Shown: positions 1 through 5,325 of the stretch, one piece after another
Layout of the letters: each line of letters opens with the position of its first letter
How positions within the stretch are numbered: position 1 is the first letter of the stretch
From: Holophagales bacterium
Lineage (GTDB): Bacteria > Acidobacteriota > Holophagae > Holophagales > Holophagaceae
Length of the DNA: 8,875 bases
Direction: 5' to 3'
NCBI GenBank assembly: GCA_031256155.1
Contig: JAIRRD010000155.1
Coordinates: forward strand, 1 to 8,875
Made by a program: the position numbers and the translations under genes
The notes under the pieces: generated by a model
What the model was told of the DNA's origin: nothing
What the model saw: only the letters and a program-made list of their open reading frames with translations
Database searches by the model: none

Positions 1-177
1 GCGGGGTACGAAACGGAAGGCGCAGCCGAAAACTACAAGGAAAATTGCTAATCAATAGGAGGTAGTTGCAAAACCCCAGTGTATGAGTGTGAGTTGAGGT
101 GGGGTGTAGGTTTGCATTAAACAAAAAGGCTGAAGGTCGCACCAGTCTATTAGGAATAAGGTTAAGAGAGGAGCGAA
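1..177. other. left-edge stretch without a recognisable gene
   Basis: No gene is recognisable here. A plus-strand frame is open from the window edge to a TAA at 49-51 (16 codons, ending NYKENC), and a second frame runs to a TAG at 56-58. Either could be the tail of a gene lying to the left, but neither is long enough to identify. The rest is GT-rich and contains the inverted repeat at 67-116. A Shine-Dalgarno-like AGAGGAG lies just before the ATG at 178. Confidence 0.4.
67..116. repeat. imperfect inverted repeat (hairpin)
   Basis: TGCAAA at 67-72 pairs with TTTGCA at 111-116, and CCCCA at 74-78 pairs with TGGGG at 100-104. The two stems are separated by an asymmetric internal loop (A73 against 105-110). 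The loop is about 21 nt and GT-rich. No T-run follows, so a standard intrinsic terminator is unlikely. A worn transposon end or a structured 3' region of a gene to the left are alternatives. The pairing is seen in the sequence; the role is unknown. Confidence 0.35.
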
Positions 178-378
178 ATGCAAGCAGTCTTCAGCCTATG
201 GAATAGCATACAGCAGTATTTGATACCGCATATAGAAGAAAATTTAGAGTCTCCATCAGGAAAAGAGAGGCAATTCATTTGGGTTGCAGAACTTGCGGGA
301 ATAGACAAGTTTATTAAGCCATGTAATGAAGGAGAAAGGACGAAAGTCAAAGGCGACAAAGCGAATATAGCGGTTTGA
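178..378 (+). pseudogene. putative N-terminal fragment of an IS transposase
   Basis: This 66-codon ORF has a convincing start, with AGAGGAG a few bases before the ATG. Residues 5-46 (beginning FSLWNSIQQYLIPHIEE and ending IDKFIKP) resemble the opening helical segment of DDE transposases that begin with a pattern like 'LW..IQ..LFP.LEEEL....K'. This is recalled family resemblance, not a search result. The similarity fades after about residue 48. The frame stops at a TGA at 376-378, inside the hairpin element at 361-405, so the last residues (ANIAV) are translated from the element. No catalytic DDE residues remain, so the product cannot be an active transposase. A small host gene of unknown function is the alternative. 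Confidence 0.35.
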
Positions 379-405
379 CTACAATAAGTTAAACCGCTAT
401 ATCGC
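361..405 (+). repeat. hairpin element, copy 1 (MITE/REP-like)
   Basis: Bases 365-380 pair with 387-402 around a six-base loop (381-386). One pair, G377 with T390, is a G-U wobble if transcribed on the plus strand. After a bulged A364 the stem continues as GCG (361-363) with CGC (403-405). Bases 367-401 are identical, in reverse complement, to 8807-8841. The element supplies the stop of the plus-strand ORF (TGA 376-378) and of the minus-strand recombinase relic (TAG 397-399). This suggests a small insertion element that landed in older mobile DNA. Two perfect copies in under 9 kb point to a repeat family in this genome. Confidence 0.8.
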
Positions 406-510
406 AAATACAAGCTCTGCGCCAAATCTCAGCAAACGGTCTTTGTGGGCAATAACCAATCTGCCCACGCTTCCGTCAAGTATGGCGTTTAACAGCCGTT
501 TCAAACCCAT
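397..510 (-). pseudogene. IS607-type serine recombinase (TnpA) relic
   Basis: From an ATG at 508-510 the minus strand encodes 37 residues. They include GRLVIAHKDRLLRFG, which matches a conserved stretch of IS607-family serine recombinases; the preceding KRLLNAILDG also fits. Intact members are about 190-220 aa, with an N-terminal MerR-like DNA-binding domain and a catalytic domain starting near a 'YARVSS' motif that holds the nucleophilic serine. Neither the MerR-like domain nor the serine motif is visible upstream on this strand, and the C-terminal end is lost at the hairpin element, which supplies the TAG stop. No tnpB partner is seen. This is a dead fragment showing that an IS607-like element was once here. 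The family call rests on recalled motifs. Confidence 0.6.
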
Positions 511-710
511 GAAACTGAGAAAGACAAAGCAATGGATGGGCTGCCAGAGGTGGAGGCGGGATTTGAGAGAGGGGTATACGCCGTGACGCGATAATCAAAT
601 CAATGACCATGCGGTCCGTAACTACAACTGCCTACTTTAGCTGTCAAATGAAGTCACTTGCATTATGTGGGTGGAGTATTCACTTATCATTGACACAGAG
701 GTCTTGTCCT
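511..710. other. intergenic, no gene recognised
   Basis: Short open frames exist on both strands, but none has a recognisable product or ribosome-binding site. On the minus strand, where the IS607 relic's N-terminal half would be expected, no recombinase-like sequence is visible. The stretch also lies downstream of the S8 protease stop at 711-713, and I see no hairpin with a T-run that would end its transcript. Confidence 0.4.
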
Positions 711-2054
711 TCATGTTTTACAACTATTAATAAAAGCAATAGGGTTGACTACTGTCCCATAAGGCATTTTCCAAGCAGTATCTAGCAGTTTAGTTTTAAT
801 CTCACCAACAGACAAGTGGGGGTTAACTTGAAATCCAATAGCAACTAGGCCAGCCAGCCATGGTGGGGCATTGCTTCTGCCTCCTCTTGCGGAATAGATA
901 TAAATATCATTATTAATGTGTGATGCGTAGGTTCGGCAATCGCTGGGTATCAACAAAGTTTCAGTTCCGTCAGAATAACTTCCTATTTCAAAATCAGAGG
1001 GAGATTCTAGCTTGTCAATTAAACGTGGGCGAATAATGCCTAAGTTTGACATTGGCGGATTTGTGATATTGGAGAAAGATTTGGCGCAAGTGAGTAATAA
1101 AATCCCTTTAGATTCAGCCAAAGAGACGATATGTTGAAATTCAATGAATTGTGACCAGAGTTCGAACCTACCAGTTGAAATAGAAATAACCTTAATATTA
1201 GCAATACCCCTCTCATTTAGTTCCATAACATTTCTTATTGCTTGAATGAAGCCCAAGTTGGTTTCCTCAAAGGGTACCGAAAAATAGTAAACATTTGCGT
1301 TTGGCGCCACACCGCAGGTCTTGCCAACCGCAATGCTCACTACAAGGGAGGCATGCATCTGAGGCGGATAGCTACCATCAGTTAAATCAACAATCATTTT
1401 AAGGTTGTCCTTATATTCATAATGAGTTGAAAGAATTGGTTGATCTATAATGGCAATATCAACATCACGTCCGTCAAGACCAAGTGTATGCAGTTTTGAA
1501 ATACCAAGCCCAGGGTTTTTTGCTGTATTCAATATATTATGTGGGTCAAAATCTTTAGGCAATCTGCGTTTAGGTGGCCATATTGTAGAAGTGCTAAACT
1601 TGCAAGTTAAAAGAATGTCTTTAGATGACCTTAAATCGATTTTGGACAAATTTACATTACTCAGTCCATAGAAAGGGTCTATTTTTCTAATGTCATCAAG
1701 ATTTCTGGGTTGCAGGAATTCGCCTAGGCTTATTCCAGTCCTGTTACCATCAGCGGTGTACACAGATAAAGCAAAATGTCTGTCAGAAAAATCTATATAT
1801 CTATGAAATTCAATAGCAAAATCACTAGAATATTGATATGTAAGGATTTCCAACCCACCACTAATTTTAGTTTCTTGGTCAAGTGGTTTGCCAAGAATAT
1901 TAATAACTTCATCTGGATTACTAAATTGCCATAAAAGTTTACCAGACTTAAGGGCTTTGGCTATTTTATCTCGGAAATCAATTTGTGATTGTCCCGTAAG
2001 TGGATTCGACAGCACCATAAACATTGGTACAAACAAAAATGCGAATTTCTTCAT
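711..2054 (-). CDS. exported subtilisin-like (S8) serine protease, divergent
   Basis: Predicted 447-aa secreted serine endopeptidase. The start is set at the ATG at 2052-2054: it gives a Sec-type signal peptide (MKKFAFLFVPMFMVL, cleavage near residue 20-24), has an AAGG-type ribosome-binding site, and sits below a good promoter. The longer start at 2135 would lie inside that promoter's -35 box. Residues about 25-180 form a pro- or accessory domain I do not recognise. The S8 domain follows: Asp204 in AIIDQP, His234 in MHASLV and Ser394 in GGRSNAPP line up with the catalytic triad of subtilases. All three contexts are degenerate (the usual ones are HGTHVAG and GTSMAAP), and the oxyanion-hole Asn of the AAGN motif appears replaced in LTCAKSFS (322-329). 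The gene looks more AT-rich than its neighbours, so it may have been acquired. It could be an active protease with unusual specificity or a decaying one. The substrate is unknown. Confidence 0.75.
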   Translation of the reverse strand: MKKFAFLFVPMFMVLSNPLTGQSQIDFRDKIAKALKSGKLLWQFSNPDEVINILGKPLDQETKISGGLEILTYQYSSDFAIEFHRYIDFSDRHFALSVYTADGNRTGISLGEFLQPRNLDDIRKIDPFYGLSNVNLSKIDLRSSKDILLTCKFSTSTIWPPKRRLPKDFDPHNILNTAKNPGLGISKLHTLGLDGRDVDIAIIDQPILSTHYEYKDNLKMIVDLTDGSYPPQMHASLVVSIAVGKTCGVAPNANVYYFSVPFEETNLGFIQAIRNVMELNERGIANIKVISISTGRFELWSQFIEFQHIVSLAESKGILLLTCAKSFSNITNPPMSNLGIIRPRLIDKLESPSDFEIGSYSDGTETLLIPSDCRTYASHINNDIYIYSARGGRSNAPPWLAGLVAIGFQVNPHLSVGEIKTKLLDTAWKMPYGTVVNPIAFINSCKT

Positions 2055-2106
2055 AGCCTTTACCTTATAGGAAGCACACATAAAATTTTGCTGGGAGACC
2101 AGAAGC

Positions 2107-2135
2107 TTCATATGACTATTTGCCTCATTCGTCAA
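2107..2135 (-). promoter_or_regulatory. sigma70-type promoter for the S8 protease gene
   Basis: Read on the minus strand, TTGACG (2130-2135) is followed after exactly 17 bp by TATGAA (2107-2112). Transcription would begin near 2100, giving a leader of about 45 nt that ends in TAAGGTAAAGGCT before the ATG at 2054. This supports the S8 gene as a separate transcription unit and supports its shorter start. Confidence 0.5.
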
Positions 2136-2168
2136 TGGCAGAAATCGAAATTGTTTTTGTATTGAAAT

Positions 2169-2220
2169 CCAAATACCAATACCAATTATTTTTTTTAGGG
2201 ATTACAATAGAACGTGTAAT
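2169..2220. repeat. short tandem and inverted repeats in the 2055-2255 intergenic gap
   Basis: Three imperfect tandem copies of CCAATA occupy 2169-2187. A run of eight T (plus strand) follows, and then ATTACA (2201-2206) pairs with TGTAAT (2215-2220). For minus-strand transcripts leaving the C1 peptidase gene, the hairpin is followed by A's rather than T's, so it is not a good intrinsic terminator. No gene is seen in this gap. Confidence 0.3.
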
Positions 2221-2255
2221 TTCCAAAAGTAAAACGACTATACCATCACTGCTAC

Positions 2256-3377
2256 TCACTTAATACCCAGTTTGGTTTTCAAATCCGCTGGTAGCGCGTC
2301 TTTATGCACTGTAATGTACAGGGTTTTGGCCAGCATGAAGTTACGGCTCATATAGAGGAAGCCTTTGTATTCACTGTTTTCAGTACCCCAGCTATTCTTG
2401 ATGAGATAGAACTTATTGCCGTTGTCATCCAGGGCAGTCCCAACGCAGTGCGTACTGTGATCGTCCGTTGTGCGCCAATCATTGAACATAGCAGTTCTGA
2501 GTTCAGGAGTAACAACCCCCATTTCTTTTTCTTCTTCCGGCTTTGAATCCGGGTCCAAAAGCAGAGCGTAGCCTTTCCTCATTATGAAACCTGGTTCGCT
2601 GACATCTGACGCTATTGCGTAGCTAAAGCCCTTTTCTATGGCCGAGTCCACGAGTGAAGCAAAATCATCAAAAGGCACATTTATATAATTGGAATCATGA
2701 CTCCAATTATCCGGTGTTTCCACGCGGAACCGGCTGTAAGGGGCATAGAGCGTAAATGACCCAACGCTCACATAGTCAGATGGATTGAACTGAAGGTGAT
2801 CCTTCATAAAGCCCATTGGAGTCCAGGTCTTGCCTTCGTGACTAAAAGTAGTAATGGGCTTGCCTAAATAAGCGTCCAAAATACCTTCAACTGCTGTTGG
2901 CCAGGCTGTGGTGAGACGTTTGCCGTTCTTGATGCCGGATAAGAAACCGCCCAGAGCTTTTTCAAGTTCAGAATGATTATGATTTTTTTCGCCAGGCAAA
3001 AGACCTGTGTACGCTGTTTCAGGAACCAACCCGACTTGTGACATCGCATAAAGCGCATCGGTATTCTGAGCGCCTTGCCCCCAATCCATCGCTCCGTGGA
3101 GCCGCATAAAGGCTTTTGCGCGGCGGGGATAGGTAGCGCGGACCAGGTGCATCTCTGAAAGGTCAAATTCACCTTTGCCTTTGCGGAGGACTTCTGATTC
3201 CACAAAGGAAACAGTCGCAAAGCACCAGCATGTCCCTGTGTTGGCCTGGTTTTTTACAGGTGTGTGAGGTATTACTTTTGTGTCCTTAAAGACGCGCTTT
3301 TGTGAATTAGCGGCAGGTGTCTGCGCCGCTAGTGAAACTATGGAAAAAAGTGTTAAGGCTACTGCTGCAGGGCGCAT
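2256..3377 (-). CDS. exported C1B (bleomycin hydrolase-type) cysteine peptidase
   Basis: A 373-aa papain-fold peptidase of the C1B subfamily (aminopeptidase C / bleomycin hydrolase). Residues 1 to about 25 form a signal peptide rich in Ala, Leu and Val. Gln44 (oxyanion hole, in PVKNQ) and Cys50 (in TGTCWCFA) open the catalytic domain. His310 (in DHSTHCVG) and Asn328 (in LIKNSWG) complete the Cys-His-Asn triad, and the YKGFLYM stretch that follows is typical of C1B enzymes. Classical bleomycin hydrolases are cytosolic, about 450-480 aa, and trim substrates with a C-terminal arm in a hexamer. This shorter protein is predicted to be exported and ends at DLKTKLGIK. It begins 20 bp after nfu with an excellent ribosome-binding site (AAAGGAG at 3384-3390), so it is probably the last gene of the rel unit. 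The likely role is turnover of periplasmic or extracellular peptides. Confidence 0.85.
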   Translation of the reverse strand: MRPAAVALTLFSIVSLAAQTPAANSQKRVFKDTKVIPHTPVKNQANTGTCWCFATVSFVESEVLRKGKGEFDLSEMHLVRATYPRRAKAFMRLHGAMDWGQGAQNTDALYAMSQVGLVPETAYTGLLPGEKNHNHSELEKALGGFLSGIKNGKRLTTAWPTAVEGILDAYLGKPITTFSHEGKTWTPMGFMKDHLQFNPSDYVSVGSFTLYAPYSRFRVETPDNWSHDSNYINVPFDDFASLVDSAIEKGFSYAIASDVSEPGFIMRKGYALLLDPDSKPEEEKEMGVVTPELRTAMFNDWRTTDDHSTHCVGTALDDNGNKFYLIKNSWGTENSEYKGFLYMSRNFMLAKTLYITVHKDALPADLKTKLGIK

Positions 3378-3397
3378 GGGAAACTCCTTTCGTTAAA

Positions 3398-3937
3398 CTA
3401 AGACATTACAACTTTGATTGACGGGTCAACTTCGTGTTGCAGCAATCCCTCTATGAATTGCAGTGTGCCGGTTCCGGCAGCAGGGCAAGAGCCGCACGCG
3501 CCCTGGTAGGCGATGGTGAGTGTTTTACCGTCAAATGAAATAACATCAAGTCCGCCGCCGTCACCAGCCAATCCAGGGCGAATTCGGTTATTTACAACAT
3601 CAATGATTTTTTGGAGCATGTCGTCTGTTTCAAGGGGTGCGCTATTTTCAAAATTCGTCGCGACATTCTCTATTTTGCAATCTTCTATGACATCACAGAT
3701 GGGGTCAATCAGGTCTGTCCAATCCGCTGTCTGAAGTTTATTGACGGTGACAAATCTGTCCATATAGAAAACTGACGTCACGCTACCCAGAGCAAAAATG
3801 GCTGATCCCAGCGGATCTCCAACCGCTGATGCGAAGTCTTGAAATGAACGGGCAGTTTTTGTAATCAATGGCTCTTTAACTACGAATTTAAGAGCATTGG
3901 GGTTTGGCGTTGGTTCAATGTTGGCAATTTTTGGCAT
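3398..3937 (-). CDS. nfu: Nfu/NifU-like Fe-S cluster carrier protein
   Basis: A 179-aa cytoplasmic Fe-S scaffold or carrier that hands [4Fe-4S] clusters to apoproteins. Residues about 4-68 are the Nfu N-terminal domain, opened by the family signature EPTPNPNALKF (8-18). Residues about 107-178 are the NifU C-terminal domain, with RPGLAGDGGGLDV and the cluster-binding pair Cys148 and Cys151 in ACGSCPAA; a dimer would bind a cluster with these. The ATG at 3935-3937 is chosen because it begins right before the Nfu N domain and lies 7 bp after the murC stop. An upstream in-frame ATG at 3994 would add 19 residues unrelated to the family and overlap murC. The domain pair, N domain plus NifU C domain, is shared with mitochondrial NFU1 and many bacteria. 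Pairing with murC suggests co-transcription only, with no known direct link. Confidence 0.93.
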   Translation of the reverse strand: MPKIANIEPTPNPNALKFVVKEPLITKTARSFQDFASAVGDPLGSAIFALGSVTSVFYMDRFVTVNKLQTADWTDLIDPICDVIEDCKIENVATNFENSAPLETDDMLQKIIDVVNNRIRPGLAGDGGGLDVISFDGKTLTIAYQGACGSCPAAGTGTLQFIEGLLQHEVDPSIKVVMS

Positions 3938-3944
3938 ATAAATA

Positions 3945-5309
3945 TCAATTCCCCAAAAATGTTGGCCCCACCTGTGTGATGTTTCCGGCCCCAAATGTAA
4001 TCAGCAGATCTTTTGGTTTGGTAATTTCGCGCAGTGCGCCTGGCATATTCTGGATGTCAGGTATGTAGTGAACCTCTCTCTGACCAGTCGAACGCAGCGC
4101 ATCAACAAGGGTTTGGCCCGTTAAGCCCGGTATCGGTGTCTCGCTTGCGGGGTAAATATCGCTGATAACAACGACATCAGCCTCAAAAAAAGCTCTTGCA
4201 AATTCGTCTAAAAGGGCTTGAGTCCTGGAGTAGCGATGTGGCTGAAAAGCAACGACTATTCTGCGGTCAGGAAAGCCGGAGCGAGCGCCGGACAGGGTCG
4301 CTGCTATCTCCGTCGGATGGTGTCCGTAGTCATCAACAACAAGAACATCATCACGTTCACCCTTGAGCGTAAATCTACGGTCAGCTCCGGTAAATTCGCT
4401 CAGCGCGGTACGAATGACTCCGGCGTCAACTCCCATTTCCAGAGCCATTCCAACGGCCGCAAGGGCATTAAGTACCATGTGATGACCGGGGACACTGAGG
4501 CAAAAATCCCCAAGATTCTGTCCGAATGCCTTCACATGAAAGTGAGTATTAAAGCCATCCTGCCTTATATTGCGGGCTTGAATATCCACTTGGGGATTGG
4601 TCCCATAAGTGTGAACCTGACGGCGCAAACGCGGGCGAATAGAAGCGACATTCGCGCAGTCCATGCAAGCAAGCACGCATCCGTAAAACGGAACCTTATT
4701 TGCAAAATCAATAAAGGAGTCCTTAATTTCATCTAAATCCTGATAGTGATCCAAGTGCTCACGGTCAATATTAGTGATAATTGCCCATGTTGGACTCAAC
4801 ATAAGAAAACTTCCGTCAGATTCATCGGCTTCAGCGACCAGAGTAGGGCCTTTGCCCAATTTTGCGTTAGAGCCGAGGATACCAAGTTTTCCGCCAACAA
4901 CAATGGTAGGATCCAACCCCCCCTTACTCAATATGTGGGCTATCATACTGGTCGTTGTTGTTTTTCCGTGTGAACCAGCAACAGCAACACCTTCTTTCAT
5001 CCGCATTAGTTCCGCCAGCATTTCACCGCGTGGAATAACAGGAATCTTAGCAATATGAGCAGCTTCCACCTCAGGGTTATCTGATTTGACAGCGCTGGAT
5101 ACAACAACAACTTGCGCATTTTGTACGCATTTCGCGTCATGTCCGATGTGGATAGCAGTACCAAGTTTTAAAAGCCGATCTGTGGTTGCGCTGGGTTTTA
5201 TATCGGAACCACTCACATTAAAACCAAGGTTTACAAGTACCTCTGCTATCCCAGACATTCCTATTCCGCCAATACCCACAAAATGTATATTCTGAACTTT
5301 GCCAAACAC
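3945..5309 (-). CDS. murC: UDP-N-acetylmuramate--L-alanine ligase
   Basis: The cytoplasmic ATP-dependent ligase that adds L-Ala to UDP-MurNAc, the first amino-acid step of the peptidoglycan stem. At 454 aa it has normal length and all three Mur domains: the N-terminal Rossmann domain (FVGIGGIGMSGIAEVL, 10-25), the central ATPase with P-loop GSHGKTTTT (112-120), VAEADESDGSF (158-168) and NIDREHLDHY (180-189), and the C-terminal domain with DDYGHHPTEIA (326-336) and FQPHRYSRT (355-363). The start is a GTG at 5307-5309 with GGGAG a few bases upstream. It lies 16 bp after rel and 7 bp before nfu. In many bacteria murC sits in the dcw cluster beside murG, murB or ddl. None of these is adjacent here, so the gene has been relocated. 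Confidence 0.97.
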   Translation of the reverse strand: MFGKVQNIHFVGIGGIGMSGIAEVLVNLGFNVSGSDIKPSATTDRLLKLGTAIHIGHDAKCVQNAQVVVVSSAVKSDNPEVEAAHIAKIPVIPRGEMLAELMRMKEGVAVAGSHGKTTTTSMIAHILSKGGLDPTIVVGGKLGILGSNAKLGKGPTLVAEADESDGSFLMLSPTWAIITNIDREHLDHYQDLDEIKDSFIDFANKVPFYGCVLACMDCANVASIRPRLRRQVHTYGTNPQVDIQARNIRQDGFNTHFHVKAFGQNLGDFCLSVPGHHMVLNALAAVGMALEMGVDAGVIRTALSEFTGADRRFTLKGERDDVLVVDDYGHHPTEIAATLSGARSGFPDRRIVVAFQPHRYSRTQALLDEFARAFFEADVVVISDIYPASETPIPGLTGQTLVDALRSTGQREVHYIPDIQNMPGALREITKPKDLLITFGAGNITQVGPTFLGN

Positions 5310-5325
5310 TAAAAACTCCCAATGT

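Noticed and set aside
67..116. Riboswitch or TnpB guide RNA
   Set aside because: Only a simple two-part inverted repeat is visible. No conserved riboswitch core is seen, and no tnpB gene is recognisable nearby.
162..425. 87-codon minus-strand open frame
   Set aside because: It is opposite the 178-378 ORF, which has the better start signal. The protein has no recognisable motif.
2055..2135. Longer start for the S8 protease at 2135
   Set aside because: It would add 27 residues before a clear signal peptide and place the start codon inside the proposed -35 box.
2201..2220. Intrinsic terminator for the rel-murC-nfu-peptidase unit
   Set aside because: On the minus strand the six-bp hairpin is followed by a run of A, not T, and its stem is AT-rich and weak.
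2864..3220. 118-codon minus-strand open frame
   Set aside because: It is a shifted frame inside the C1B peptidase gene, whose Gln44 and Cys50 motifs lie in the other frame.
3938..3994. Longer start for nfu at 3994
   Set aside because: The extra 19 residues do not belong to the Nfu N domain and would overlap the end of murC. The ATG at 3937 begins right at the family signature.
4218..4736. 172-codon plus-strand open frame
   Set aside because: It lies wholly antisense to murC, whose catalytic motifs are continuous over the same bases. Its product has no recognisable features.
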